DNA of 48,614 nt, taken from Spirobacillus cienkowskii (GTDB lineage: Bacteria > Bdellovibrionota_B > Oligoflexia > Silvanigrellales > Silvanigrellaceae). How positions within the stretch are numbered: position 1 is the first letter of the stretch; each line of letters starts with the position of its first letter. Location: contig QOVW01000004.1 in assembly GCA_003339605.1 (NCBI GenBank), forward strand, positions 1 through 48,614, written 5' to 3'. A model generated the notes under the pieces. It did not search any database and was not told the origin of the DNA. It worked only from the letters and a program-made list of their open reading frames with translations. The position numbers were made by a program, and so were the translations under genes. Shown one piece after another: positions 17,506-26,700 of the stretch.

Positions 17506-17600
17506 TAAGTTAATATGTTTTAAAACTATAAATATTATAAAGCAGTATATCTTAGATTGGCATCTTTACAAAAATATTTATTAAAAAGTTGCCACTTGCA

Positions 17601-17629
17601 TTGCAATAATTTTTTTTGTCACCTATCAT
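17601..17629 (+). promoter_or_regulatory. Putative promoter of the 39-residue basic protein gene
   Basis: TTGCAA (17601-17606) and TATCAT (17624-17629) are 17 bases apart, an ideal spacing, and lie 34 bases before the start codon. Confidence 0.5.
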
Positions 17630-17663
17630 AATAAAGTAACGATATAAAAATAAGGAGGAAATA

Positions 17664-17783
17664 ATGCCAAGTAAAGATAACAAAAAAAAGAAGAAACAAG
17701 ATAAAAGCAAATCTACAGCAGCAGCTCCGCAACAAAAGCAATCAGAAGCTCCTGTAGCACAAAAAGATTCAAAAAAGCGCTGA
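17664..17783 (+). CDS. Small Lys/Ala/Gln-rich basic protein, 39 residues
   Basis: This short gene is well supported. ATG 17664 has the perfect ribosome site AAGGAGG seven bases upstream, a promoter with ideal spacing precedes it and a strong terminator overlaps its stop codon. The product is MPSKDN, a lysine run, a middle of Ala, Pro, Gln and Ser, and a basic end KDSKKR. It has no hydrophobic core and should be disordered. Such composition suits a nucleic-acid-binding or nucleoid-like tail peptide, but that is inference. It is monocistronic, between the candidate RNA and rsmA. Family unknown. Confidence 0.75.
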   Translation: MPSKDNKKKKKQDKSKSTAAAPQQKQSEAPVAQKDSKKR

Positions 17784-17803
17784 TTTCAGCGCTTTTTTGT
17801 TTT
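17771..17803 (+). terminator. Strong terminator overlapping the small gene's stop codon
   Basis: A 13-bp perfect stem pairs AAAAAAGCGCTGA (17771-17783) with TCAGCGCTTTTTT (17786-17798), with further T after it. The TGA stop is the last triplet of the left arm, so a translating ribosome must reach into the stem. Confidence 0.9.
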
Positions 17804-17872
17804 TTAAACAGGCTTTCTAAAGTTAACTTTAAAGGTTATTTTAGATTTAAGCTTGATAATTTTGTATTTTAC

Positions 17873-17910
17873 TTGACACAATCTATGACTTAAAGCAAAT
17901 AGCTTTAAGT
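17873..17910 (+). promoter_or_regulatory. TTGACA box and 9-bp hairpin in the rsmA leader
   Basis: TTGACA occurs at 17873-17878 without a convincing -10 box. An inverted repeat ACTTAAAGC/GCTTTAAGT (17888-17896 with 17902-17910) around five bases lies 36 bases before rsmA. It might be an operator or leader hairpin; function unproven. Confidence 0.35.
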
Positions 17911-17945
17911 AGCTGGGTTATTTATTGTGTTTGAATAGGTAAAAT

Positions 17946-18833
17946 ATGAAAAGAAAAATTAATAACAGTCCCAAAAATCAAGCATTCCATCTTCATGCAA
18001 AAAAAACATTAGGCCAAAACTTTCTTAATGATAAAGATATTATAGAAAATATTGCAAACTCAATTTTTTCTCTTTTTAAATCGAATCAAAAAAAATATGT
18101 CCATGAAATTGGCCCTGGGTCGGGTGCTTTAACACAAGCGCTTCTGCAAAAACAGATTTCTGTTTTAGGATTAGAAAAAGATCAAAGAGCCGTTCAGGGA
18201 TTAAAAGAGACACTAGAATTAAATTATCCAAATGTCTTTGAAGTTATTCAAACAGATGTTTTAAAGTGGACGCCAAAAATGGACACTAATTTAAATGAAA
18301 ACTCTGAGTGTATTTGCATTGGTAATTTACCGTATTATATTTCAAGCGAAATTTTATTTTGGTTTTCGACACATGCAAAACATTATAGTCATGGAATTTT
18401 TATGCTTCAAGAAGAAGTTGCAGATAGGTTAATTGCGAAACCGGCGTCAAAAGCCTATGGAAGATTGACAATAAGAATGCAGCTTTTTTTTGAAGTTAAA
18501 AAACTTTTTAAAGTACCAGCTCACTGTTTTATTCCTAAACCCAAAGTTAATTCTGCAATAGTTCAATTAACTCCTAAGCCTTTTTCTTTTCAATCTGAAA
18601 AAGAAGATCATGCATTTGGTATACTAACAGCAACATTATTTAGTGCACGTAGAAAAATGTTAAGGCGAGCTTTGTTGCAACTATTAACAAATTTAGAAAA
18701 TAAGTATCCCGGAAAAACTGCAGAATTTTGGCATTTGGCAAATTCATTTCAAGTAACAGAAGAAACAAGACCCGATGCTATTTCGCCAGAAGCTGTTTTA
18801 GCATTTCATAAATTTTTTTTAAAGTATAATTAA
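17946..18833 (+). CDS. rsmA: 16S rRNA dimethyladenosine transferase RsmA (KsgA)
   Basis: RsmA puts two methyl groups on each of two adjacent adenines in the loop of helix 45 of 16S rRNA, late in 30S assembly, using S-adenosylmethionine. The 295-residue product has the N-terminal KKTLGQNFLND, the SAM-binding EIGPGSGALTQAL (motif I, near residue 56), the catalytic GNLPYYIS (motif IV, near 127) and FIPKPKVNSAIVQL. The C-terminal helical domain contains LFSARRKMLRRAL. The first residues are basic and longer than usual. The start has an AGGT-like site. Monocistronic. Confidence 0.95.
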   Translation: MKRKINNSPKNQAFHLHAKKTLGQNFLNDKDIIENIANSIFSLFKSNQKKYVHEIGPGSGALTQALLQKQISVLGLEKDQRAVQGLKETLELNYPNVFEVIQTDVLKWTPKMDTNLNENSECICIGNLPYYISSEILFWFSTHAKHYSHGIFMLQEEVADRLIAKPASKAYGRLTIRMQLFFEVKKLFKVPAHCFIPKPKVNSAIVQLTPKPFSFQSEKEDHAFGILTATLFSARRKMLRRALLQLLTNLENKYPGKTAEFWHLANSFQVTEETRPDAISPEAVLAFHKFFLKYN

Positions 18834-19214
18834 AAATTTTAATATTGAAAATCGTTATCATTAAATTCGGTGCAACAAGAATTCAATTTTTTTCTTAAAA
18901 TTTTTTTAGATAAATAAAAACAAATAATTACCTTTATTTTTGAGTGCAGCTAACTCAGTGTAAAAATTTTTATTGTGAAAATTTTTCCTAAGTTAATTAT
19001 TTATTGCATTAATAGACACAAATAGAATATTTTAAAATTAGAAGTATAAAAGTAAAAAATGTTTAAAGTATAGAAAAGTTAGTGGTTAGCTTTAGAGCTT
19101 GCAATTTTTAATAATCGAGTATTATCCTATTGTGTTTCATATGAGGAGTGTTTGATTTCAACTTCGTTGATAAATTTTTTCTTGCTAATTAGTTTTTTTT
19201 AGGAGAATTGCTCT
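18834..19214. other. Intergenic leader region of sdhCAB
   Basis: This 381-base gap carries no frame with a ribosome site. I see an imperfect inverted repeat TGAGT/ACTCA (18941-18957), a possible promoter with TTGCAA at 19099 and TATTAT at 19120, and a terminator-like hairpin at 19158-19180. No ksgA terminator is clear. Confidence 0.4.
19158..19180 (+). promoter_or_regulatory. Small hairpin with T-run in the sdhCAB leader (possible attenuator)
   Basis: TCAAC (19158-19162) and GTTGA (19166-19170) form a 5-bp stem with a three-base loop, then TAAATTTTTT. It lies 35 bases ahead of the sdhC start. Such a weak stem with a T-run might reduce readthrough or pause transcription; evidence is modest. 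Confidence 0.3.
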
Positions 19215-19880
19215 ATGTCAGCAAATTCTGGTTTTTTAACAAGCACCATCGGTAAAAAATATTTTATGGCATTGACTGCTATAATTTGGTCTTTATTTGT
19301 GATGGCGCATATGATCGGTAACATGCTTATTTTTGTTGGTGCAGAAGCCTATAATAAGTATAGTCATGCTTTAATTTCTAACCCTGCAATATATTTGATT
19401 GAAGCGTTTTTAATATTTGTGCTTGTATACCATATTTTTACTGGTTTTACTTTAGCTGTGCGCAATTCTATCGCTAAACCTAAATTTTATTCTGTTTCTC
19501 CTGTTAAAGAAAAATCTGCATCGATCACTTCGCGATCGATGATTTATACGGGATCAATCACGCTTGCATTTATTATTTGGCATTTGATCACATTTAAATG
19601 GGGACCAAAATATTCTGTTACATATGATGGAACCGAAATGAGAGATATTTTTAAACTCATAGTCGAAAAATTTCACGATCCTATTTATGTTGCTGGCTAC
19701 TGTTTTGTCATGATTTTGATCGGCATGCATTTATTTCATGGTGTTCAATCTATCTTTCAAACCCTTGGTATTAGTCATCCTCGTTATAATAAATTTTTTA
19801 AGTATTTTGGCTATACCTATGCGATAATTGTTGCAGCAGGCTTCTTTTCTCAACCACTTTATGTATTTTTTGCAAGGTAA
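19215..19880 (+). CDS. sdhC: Succinate dehydrogenase cytochrome b558 subunit
   Basis: This 221-residue protein is the five-helix membrane anchor of the b558-type succinate dehydrogenase (the B-type with two hemes and one membrane subunit). Helices run at about 18-38, 56-78, 110-128, 152-174 and 192-215. Candidate heme ligands are His residues in VMAHMIGN, KYSHAL, LVYHIFTG, FIIWHLIT and GMHLFHG. A single anchor with no SdhD gene fits this type. It begins an operon with sdhA (six-base gap) and sdhB. AGGAGA precedes ATG 19215. Enzymes of this type usually use menaquinone, which fits the MenH-like gene in the window. Confidence 0.93.
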   Translation: MSANSGFLTSTIGKKYFMALTAIIWSLFVMAHMIGNMLIFVGAEAYNKYSHALISNPAIYLIEAFLIFVLVYHIFTGFTLAVRNSIAKPKFYSVSPVKEKSASITSRSMIYTGSITLAFIIWHLITFKWGPKYSVTYDGTEMRDIFKLIVEKFHDPIYVAGYCFVMILIGMHLFHGVQSIFQTLGISHPRYNKFFKYFGYTYAIIVAAGFFSQPLYVFFAR

Positions 19881-19886
19881 CCAAAT

Positions 19887-21806
19887 ATGACATACAAATT
19901 TGACTCCAAAAGCCCTTCTGGGCCAATTGAAAATAGGTGGACCACTCATCGGTTTTCTTCAAAACTTGTTAACCCAGCAAATCGAAGAAAGCACTCTATT
20001 ATTATAGTTGGTACTGGTTTAGCAGGAGCTTCTGCTGCAGCGTCATTAGGAGAAATGGGGTACCACGTAAAAAGCTTTTTTATTCATGATTCTCCTCGTA
20101 GAGCGCACTCAATTGCAGCTCAAGGTGGAATCAATGCTGCCAAAAATTATAAAAATGACGGTGATTCCATTTATCGTTTATTTTATGAAACGATAAAAGG
20201 TGGCGATTATCGTGCGCGTGAATCAAATGTTTATCGTTTAGCAGAAACATCTGTACGTATTATTGATCACTGTGTTGCATTAGGTGTTCCGTTTGCAAGA
20301 GAGTACGGTGGACTTCTTGATACGCGTTCTTTTGGGGGAACTCAGGTTTCTCGTACATTTTATGCCAGAGGACAAACTGGACAACAATTATTAATTGGTG
20401 CTTACCAAGCCATGATGCGTCAAGTTTCTGATGGAAATGTAGAAATGTATCCGCGGCGTGAAATGCTTGAACTCGTTGTGATTGATGGTCATGCGCGAGG
20501 TATTATTGTTCGTAATTTAATTACTGGTGAACTAGAGGCGCATCATGCAGATGCTGTGGTGCTGGCAACCGGTGGCTATGGCAATGTATTTTATTTGTCA
20601 ACAAATGCAAAAGCATCAAATACCTCTGCAATTTGGAGAGCGTATAAAAAAGGCGCATTATTTGCGAACCCTTGCTACACGCAAATTCACCCCACATGCA
20701 TTCCTGTGTCAGGTGAGCATCAATCTAAATTAACATTAATGTCTGAATCATTAAGAAATGATGGACGGTGCTGGGTTCCAAAAAATAAAGGAGATATCCG
20801 CTTACCATCACAAATTCCTGAGAGTGAAAGAGATTATTATTTAGAGCGCCGTTATCCAAGTTTTGGTAATTTGGTTCCTCGAGATGTGGCATCGCGTGCA
20901 GCAAAAATTGAATGTGATCATGGCCACGGTGTAGGACCATCTAAACTTGCGGTGTTTTTAGATTTTCAAGATTCAATCAAACGATTGGGCGAAGACAAAA
21001 TAAGAGAAAAGTACGGCAACTTATTTCAAATGTATGAAAAAATTACTGGAGAAAATCCATATAAAACTCCTATGAGAATTTACCCCGCAGTTCATTATAC
21101 AATGGGTGGACTTTGGGTTGATTACAATTTGCAATCAAGTATTCCAGGGTTGCACGTGTTAGGAGAGGCAAACTTCTCGGATCATGGAGCGAATCGTTTA
21201 GGTGCCTCTGCTTTAATGCAAGGCTTGGCAGATGGATACTTTATTATTCCAACAACTCTTACAAATTATATTGGTGGTACAACGCTTCAAAAAGTCACAA
21301 CAGAGCACGCCGAGTTTAAAGAAGCGATGAACAGTGCGCAAACACGCATTAATAAAATTATAAATGTTAAAGGTAACAAAACTGCAGATCAATTTCATAG
21401 ACAGCTTGGTCATGTTATTTGGGATTATTGTGGTATGGCAAGAAATAAACAAGGGCTTGAAAAAGCACTTAAAGAAATTCCAAAAATTAAAGAAGAATTT
21501 TGGCAAAATATTTCTGTTCCTGGAAGTGGTGTTCAGCTTAATCAAGAACTTGAAAAAGCTGGACGTATTGCTGATTTTATAGAGCTGGGTGAAGTGATGT
21601 GTTTGGATGCGCTTGCGCGAGAAGAATCGTGCGGCGGGCATTTTCGCGAAGAACATCAAACACCAGATAATGAAGCAAAACGTGATGATGAAAAATTTGC
21701 ACATGTTGCTGCCTGGGAATTTAAAGGCAACGATAAAAAACCAGAACGACATGTCGAAGAGTTAAAATTTGAATACTGTCACCCAACGCAACGTAGTTAT
21801 AAGTGA
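19887..21806 (+). CDS. sdhA: Succinate dehydrogenase flavoprotein subunit
   Basis: SdhA oxidises succinate to fumarate and passes electrons to the iron-sulphur subunit on the cytoplasmic face. The 639-residue protein has the FAD-binding [14 protein letters not shown] (about 44-57). The [15 protein letters not shown] stretch holds the His that links FAD covalently. Active-site parts include [20 protein letters not shown], and [10 protein letters not shown] with [16 protein letters not shown]. The length fits the b558-type (Bacteroidetes/Bacillus-like) enzyme rather than the E. coli form of about 588. An extra N-terminal 40 residues precede the flavin fold. It lies between sdhC and sdhB, with its stop close to the start of sdhB. 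Confidence 0.95.
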   Translation: MTYKFDSKSPSGPIENRWTTHRFSSKLVNPANRRKHSIIIVGTGLAGASAAASLGEMGYHVKSFFIHDSPRRAHSIAAQGGINAAKNYKNDGDSIYRLFYETIKGGDYRARESNVYRLAETSVRIIDHCVALGVPFAREYGGLLDTRSFGGTQVSRTFYARGQTGQQLLIGAYQAMMRQVSDGNVEMYPRREMLELVVIDGHARGIIVRNLITGELEAHHADAVVLATGGYGNVFYLSTNAKASNTSAIWRAYKKGALFANPCYTQIHPTCIPVSGEHQSKLTLMSESLRNDGRCWVPKNKGDIRLPSQIPESERDYYLERRYPSFGNLVPRDVASRAAKIECDHGHGVGPSKLAVFLDFQDSIKRLGEDKIREKYGNLFQMYEKITGENPYKTPMRIYPAVHYTMGGLWVDYNLQSSIPGLHVLGEANFSDHGANRLGASALMQGLADGYFIIPTTLTNYIGGTTLQKVTTEHAEFKEAMNSAQTRINKIINVKGNKTADQFHRQLGHVIWDYCGMARNKQGLEKALKEIPKIKEEFWQNISVPGSGVQLNQELEKAGRIADFIELGEVMCLDALAREESCGGHFREEHQTPDNEAKRDDEKFAHVAAWEFKGNDKKPERHVEELKFEYCHPTQRSYK

Positions 21807-21826
21807 TAAAAAAGGATAAAAGCCTT

Positions 21827-22651
21827 ATGGAAAGTAAACAAGCGCACAGCAAAACTATGACTTTACATCTCAAGGTATGGCGACAAAAAAGTCCTCATGA
21901 GACTGGAAAGTTGGTTGATTACGACCTTGAAAACGTAAATCCTGATATGTCATTTTTAGAGATGTTAGATATTTTAAACCAAAAATTAATTTTAAAAGGT
22001 GAAGAGCCTGTAGCTTTTGAGCATGACTGTAGAGAAGGAATTTGCGGTTCTTGTTCTATGGTTATTGATGGCAACCCTCATGGTCCACAAAAATCAACAA
22101 CAGCATGTCAGTTGCATATGCGCCATTATCATGATGGACAAACAATTGTGATTGAGCCTTTTAGGGCAAAAGCATTTCCTGTTATTAAAGATCTTGTTGT
22201 TGATAGGAGCTCTTTTGACAGAATTATTCAGGCAGGTGGTTTTATATCTGTCAATACTGGTAGCGCACCTGATGGCAACGCAATTCCGGTTGCCAAAGAA
22301 AATGCAGATCTCGCATTTGATGCAGCAACGTGTATTGGTTGTGGCGCATGTGTAGCGGCTTGTCGTAACGGGGCGGCAATGCTTTTTGTTTCTGCAAAAG
22401 TTTCGCAGTTGTCATTATTACCTCAGGGTCAGGCAGAACGTTCAGAGCGTGTTGCAAAAATGGTATATCAAATGGACTCTGAAGATTTTGGTGGTTGTAC
22501 AAATATGGGAAGTTGTGCAGGAGCTTGTCCTAAAGATATTTCTCTTGAAAATATTGCACGCTTAAATAGAGAATTTATGAAATCTATGATTTCTGGGCGC
22601 AAAAGCTATCCTAATAGAAAAGGTGGCGCAACAGAAGGTTCACCTGCCTAA
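21827..22651 (+). CDS. sdhB: Succinate dehydrogenase iron-sulphur subunit
   Basis: SdhB carries electrons from the flavin to the quinone site. Cysteines for the 2Fe-2S cluster are in [15 protein letters not shown] and TACQLH. Those for the 4Fe-4S and 3Fe-4S clusters are in [15 protein letters not shown] and [13 protein letters not shown] choose ATG 21827, with AAAGGA ten bases upstream, giving 274 residues. A GTG at 21803 overlapping the sdhA stop would add eight residues but has no ribosome site. The 2Fe-2S part fits the b558-type family. It is the last gene of sdhCAB. Confidence 0.94.
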   Translation: MESKQAHSKTMTLHLKVWRQKSPHETGKLVDYDLENVNPDMSFLEMLDILNQKLILKGEEPVAFEHDCREGICGSCSMVIDGNPHGPQKSTTACQLHMRHYHDGQTIVIEPFRAKAFPVIKDLVVDRSSFDRIIQAGGFISVNTGSAPDGNAIPVAKENADLAFDAATCIGCGACVAACRNGAAMLFVSAKVSQLSLLPQGQAERSERVAKMVYQMDSEDFGGCTNMGSCAGACPKDISLENIARLNREFMKSMISGRKSYPNRKGGATEGSPA

Positions 22652-22801
22652 TTGTCTTAATTGTAGTAACTTTTAATACCAAAAATTTTCATATTAAAAA
22701 AGTCAAAAATTAGTTGTTAAAAAGATGCTCATTTATCTTATAGTTTAAGTATATTAAAATTATTATAGTAAATTTTTATAATATTTAATTTGGATACAAC
22801 A

Positions 22802-24205
22802 ATGCTAAATGTTAAAATATTTATTGTATTTTTTTTATTTTGTAAACCGGTTTTTTTGTATGCAAAGAATTATTCAAGTAACGTAACGCCTCCGGATTTA
22901 TCAAATGCAAAATCTGCCAAACAAAAAAATGATGCAGAAAGTAAAAAATATCAAGCATTAGAATCTTTTTCTAAAGTTTTAAACTTATTAGAAGCAAATT
23001 ATGTAGATCCAAATATTGTTAATTCTGATACGTTAATTGAAAAAGCATTAAAAGGCATGACCGCTGATTTAGATCCGCATACAATGTATTTAACGCAAAA
23101 ACAATTTTTAGACTTTTCTACAGATACAAGTGGAAAATTTGGAGGTATTGGAGTTGTTATTAATCCCGCAGGAGGAAAGCTAGAAATTGTTGAGGTTATG
23201 GAAAATTCTCCTGCACAAAGAATTGGAATTAAATCTGGAGATATTCTTTATTCTGTTGAAAATATAATTGTAAACTCAAAAACTATTGAAGAAGTTTTAG
23301 GAAAAATGCGAGGACCTGTGGGGTCAGAAATTGAACTGGTATATTTTACTCCTGATAAAAATAATAAAACTGCGCAAATGAAAAAAGTATCGGTTGTTAG
23401 AGAAATTATTAAAAGTAGTAGTGCATCGATCATTCCAATTTCAAAAGGCTATGCTTATACAAAGTTAACAATTTTTCAAGAAGATGCGGCAGAACAGTTA
23501 GGTAAATTTATTAAAAATTTTGAGATTAAAAACAATGGAAATATTAAAGGATTAATTCTTGATTTAAGAAATAATCCTGGTGGTTTACTAGATCAAGCCG
23601 TAAAGGTAACAAATTTATTTATTGATTCTGGAATTATTGTTTCTACAATTGGTAGAGATATAAACAAACCAGAAGATGTTGAATATGCAATAAAAAGAAA
23701 TACATTATCTAATTTTCCAATGATTGTTTTGGTAAACGAAGGAACCGCAAGTGCCAGCGAAATTGTTGCAGGAGCTCTCCAAGATAGGGAAAGAGCAATT
23801 ATCATGGGAACACAGACTTTTGGTAAGGGCAGTGTTCAGAACATTATTACTTTACCAAATGGAGGGGCGCTAAAGATGACCATTGCCAGGTACTATACCC
23901 CTAAAGGAAGGAGTATCCAGGCAAAGGGGATAACGCCTGATATCCCATTGATTTCTCAAAATGTCCTAGGAAAAGTGTCGCAACTTCAGGATGGTCCTAA
24001 TAGTAAACATCCACGAAGAGAGGTTGATCTCGATAGGCATATTGAAGCAAAAGATCAAGAAACGGTTGCTTTACAGAACCAGCATAATGAGCTGGAGGCC
24101 GAAACAAGTACTTGGCCAGCTTCAATTAAAGACGATTATCAAGTAAAAAGCGCTTATATGTATCTTAAAAGCCTTGGAAAATACTCAATAAATCATCAAA
24201 AATAA
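22802..24205 (+). CDS. C-terminal processing protease (S41 family)
   Basis: Ctp/Prc proteases cut proteins near their C-terminus in the periplasm. This 467-residue protein has a signal peptide (hydrophobic core to about residue 20), then an N-terminal helical part and a PDZ domain (GKFGGIGVVINPAGG, SPAQRIGIKSGDIL; about 108-165). The catalytic core has the Ser in EGTASASEIVAGAL and the general-base Lys in FGKGSVQNI. RYYTPKGRSIQAKGITPDI is a family hallmark. A charged tail of about 80 residues follows the core. I start at ATG 22802 (GGA seven bases upstream) rather than TTG 22790. A long A/T hairpin follows the stop. Confidence 0.93.
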   Translation: MLNVKIFIVFFLFCKPVFLYAKNYSSNVTPPDLSNAKSAKQKNDAESKKYQALESFSKVLNLLEANYVDPNIVNSDTLIEKALKGMTADLDPHTMYLTQKQFLDFSTDTSGKFGGIGVVINPAGGKLEIVEVMENSPAQRIGIKSGDILYSVENIIVNSKTIEEVLGKMRGPVGSEIELVYFTPDKNNKTAQMKKVSVVREIIKSSSASIIPISKGYAYTKLTIFQEDAAEQLGKFIKNFEIKNNGNIKGLILDLRNNPGGLLDQAVKVTNLFIDSGIIVSTIGRDINKPEDVEYAIKRNTLSNFPMIVLVNEGTASASEIVAGALQDRERAIIMGTQTFGKGSVQNIITLPNGGALKMTIARYYTPKGRSIQAKGITPDIPLISQNVLGKVSQLQDGPNSKHPRREVDLDRHIEAKDQETVALQNQHNELEAETSTWPASIKDDYQVKSAYMYLKSLGKYSINHQK

Positions 24206-24206
24206 T

Positions 24207-24254
24207 AATAATTAATAATTAATTATAAAAATATATAATTAATTATTAATTATT
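24207..24254. repeat. 21-bp all-A/T inverted repeat after the protease gene
   Basis: Arms at 24207-24227 and 24234-24254 are perfect reverse complements around a six-base loop. Both arms contain only A and T. The block begins one base after the protease stop codon. It may act as a weak terminator or an mRNA 3' end; no T-run beyond the arm. Confidence 0.5.
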
Positions 24255-24388
24255 CATTAAAATAAACAAAAAATAGAATTATTTTTTACTAAATAAATTA
24301 AATTGTTTTAAAAAATATTTATTGATGATATATCCGGATTTACTTTAATTTATTGATATTAATTATGGTAAAATTTGAAGAGGTTTGT

Positions 24389-25510
24389 ATGAGTTTTTTA
24401 TGTAACAATTTTAAATTAAAAGATTTTTTTGGGGCTTTTGTTTGTTTATTTGCTATCCTGTCTTGTAGTAATCAAGAAGATTTACAAATTAATATAGACT
24501 CCATGTCTTTTAAGCCAATTTTTCCCAATGGGGATTCAACTTATTTTTCTCCTGTTGTGTATATAATTGGAGAAAATGGTACATATATTAATTCAGTGAA
24601 GACCCCTGTTGTGTTTGATGAAAGCACTTCTGGGCTTCAAAAATTTACAGTCATTCCTTTTAAATTAAGTCCAGAAATTTCTGATTTTGATAAATTAGTA
24701 ATTGTTCCTGATAAGAATGAAAAAAATAGTTTTTGTAAAAATTTAGAGTTTACTATCTCAAATAATAATATTATTTTTCCAAATTCTTTTGGTCAACTAA
24801 AAACGGCGACATCATGTACTTTTCATGTTTCTTTAAATACTGATCAAGGTAGTATTTCAAATAATAGTTTTACTTTAATATTTAATTATTCATTTTCTAG
24901 ATGGAAAAGTGACACTGATTCTAGTAGTGAGGCCAAAAAAACTGCGCAATTAATAACCGAAAATAATCAAAATATTAGTCGACTTTATTTGATTGATTCG
25001 CAAATTAAAGATATTTCGCCAATTACTGACTTTACTTATCTTAGTGCATTGGTATTGGATAGTAATTTAATTGAAACTATTCCTGATTCAATTGAAAATT
25101 TAAGTAATCTTAATGAATTGTTACTGAATGATAACAAAATAAGTCAACTTCCTGAGTCGATTGGTACACTTAAAAATTTAATCATGATTGGTTTAGACAA
25201 AAATAGTTTAACAGATTTGCCTTCTAGTTTTCAAGAATTAGTAAATTTAAAAAGTCTTTCAATTGCTAATAATTATTTAAATAAAGTTCCAAGTCAAATA
25301 AAATCTTTAAGAAATCTTCACACTTTAAATTTAAACAATAACAAAATTGAAGAAATACCTGAATTTTTAACCTCATTAACAGAACTACAAATAATTGATT
25401 TTTCTAATAATAATATTAAAGTAATACCTAAAAATATTTATGATTGGTTGCTTTCAAAAAAAGCAGTGCTTGAAAATAATCCAGGATTTAAAAACAATTT
25501 TGGAAATTAA
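24389..25510 (+). CDS. Leucine-rich-repeat lipoprotein
   Basis: The 373-residue protein has a lipoprotein signal with lipobox AILSC (Cys about residue 27) and so should sit in a membrane, probably facing the periplasm or the outside. An N-terminal beta-rich domain of about 150 residues follows. From residue 196 there are about seven leucine-rich repeats of 22-23 residues with the pattern L..L.L..N.I..IP..I..L, as in ISQLPESIGTLKNL and LNKVPSQIKSLRNL. Such repeats bind proteins. I start at ATG 24389, preceded by GAAGAGG. A TTG at 24353 and an ATG at 24365 lack ribosome sites. The partner is unknown. The following oxidoreductase starts 51 bases later. Confidence 0.85.
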   Translation: MSFLCNNFKLKDFFGAFVCLFAILSCSNQEDLQINIDSMSFKPIFPNGDSTYFSPVVYIIGENGTYINSVKTPVVFDESTSGLQKFTVIPFKLSPEISDFDKLVIVPDKNEKNSFCKNLEFTISNNNIIFPNSFGQLKTATSCTFHVSLNTDQGSISNNSFTLIFNYSFSRWKSDTDSSSEAKKTAQLITENNQNISRLYLIDSQIKDISPITDFTYLSALVLDSNLIETIPDSIENLSNLNELLLNDNKISQLPESIGTLKNLIMIGLDKNSLTDLPSSFQELVNLKSLSIANNYLNKVPSQIKSLRNLHTLNLNNNKIEEIPEFLTSLTELQIIDFSNNNIKVIPKNIYDWLLSKKAVLENNPGFKNNFGN

Positions 25511-25561
25511 TAATCAAATAAAGATAATTAATAACTTATAGCAGAGGATGGCTAAGTTTTT

Positions 25562-26665
25562 ATGTCAAGTATTACAGTTGTTGGTTCTGGGATAATAGGA
25601 TTATCAGTGGCAGAATTTTTATCTAAAAATAATTCTTTTAAAAATATTCAAATCATATCTGAAGATCATCAATATTCGGGCTCAAAAGCTGCTGCTGCAA
25701 ACCTTGCAACTAAAGGTCAGCTATACGGTAGAGATAAGCATTTTCAATATAAAATTAATAGCAAAAAAATTTATTCAAATTGGATAGAATCTTTAATTAA
25801 AGAAATAAATCTAAAAATACAGTTAGAAGATGTATATAAATGTGGATATGGGATAGATTATTTTACAACGGTTGAAAACCGCGACAAACATTTTAATAGA
25901 GTAATGCAAAATACAGAAGAACTTATTAAAAGAAATATTACTGAATTATCAATAATCAAGTTAGGTGAAAATAAAATCCAATATAAAGACGAATCTTGGG
26001 TAAATGCCAAATTATTATTAAATATTTTAAATAAAGTGTTAATTTTACGAGGAGTTAATTTTATTAAAGATAAGTTTGATTATTCAACTATTAATAAAAT
26101 ACTTACTCATGGTACAAAAAATACTATAATTTTTTGTACTGGAGCTTGGACAAAATCTCTTTTAACAAACTTAGGATTTCAATTACCAAAAAAAATGCAG
26201 CAGAAAGAAAGATTAACTTTTGGCACTACCTTTTTTGGACAAAATATTTTTGAAAATTTTAATAACGATTTTGTTCTTCAAGAGATTGTTTCAGAAAATT
26301 TAAAGAATAAAGTTACTTTTAGTGGAAATTCTAATTGTCATTATTTATCTTCTTCAAGTATAAAAATTAATGATATTAATTTTGTTGATGAAGAATTTTT
26401 AAAAAATAAAAATGAAGAAATTTTAAATTTATCAAAAGTATCAATCTCAAATTCTCCTGTGTTAAAGAATGATTCAATAATAAATAAAATGCAAGGTTAT
26501 AGAGTAGGGTATGGTCATGAAGAATTGGTGGTGGAAAAAATTTATTCAAATGATCAAAATTTAAATATTTTTGTTTGTGCAGGGGCGCACAAAAGTGGTT
26601 ACCTTTTTGCTCCAGTAGTGGGTTCAATACTGCAAAATTTACAGTTAGACTTAGTTAAATTTTAA
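25562..26665 (+). CDS. FAD-dependent oxidoreductase (DAO family)
   Basis: This 367-residue flavoprotein has the dinucleotide fold VVGSGIIGLSVAEFL at residues 5-19 and the middle of a D-amino-acid oxidase/glycine oxidase (ThiO-like) family protein. The C-terminal NIFVCAGAHKSGYLFAPVVG resembles the second FAD-binding patch, usually GH..G...AP. The AANLATKGQLYGRDKHFQ region lies near the isoalloxazine. I cannot tell the substrate: sarcosine, glycine, proline and opine oxidases all share this layout. No thiamine or amino acid genes are adjacent. The secreted orphan follows after 35 bases on the same strand. Confidence 0.75.
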   Translation: MSSITVVGSGIIGLSVAEFLSKNNSFKNIQIISEDHQYSGSKAAAANLATKGQLYGRDKHFQYKINSKKIYSNWIESLIKEINLKIQLEDVYKCGYGIDYFTTVENRDKHFNRVMQNTEELIKRNITELSIIKLGENKIQYKDESWVNAKLLLNILNKVLILRGVNFIKDKFDYSTINKILTHGTKNTIIFCTGAWTKSLLTNLGFQLPKKMQQKERLTFGTTFFGQNIFENFNNDFVLQEIVSENLKNKVTFSGNSNCHYLSSSSIKINDINFVDEEFLKNKNEEILNLSKVSISNSPVLKNDSIINKMQGYRVGYGHEELVVEKIYSNDQNLNIFVCAGAHKSGYLFAPVVGSILQNLQLDLVKF

Positions 26666-26700
26666 TTATAATAAAGTAATAATTAATAGGTGCAAACTTT

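Noticed and set aside
17360-17512. Minus-strand frame in the candidate RNA block that looks protein-like (WNDKYVRTMLWREVKGRYLLGW)
   Set aside because: No start with a ribosome site, a stop just upstream, and the plus-strand promoter and terminator fit an RNA better; a decayed gene fragment remains possible.
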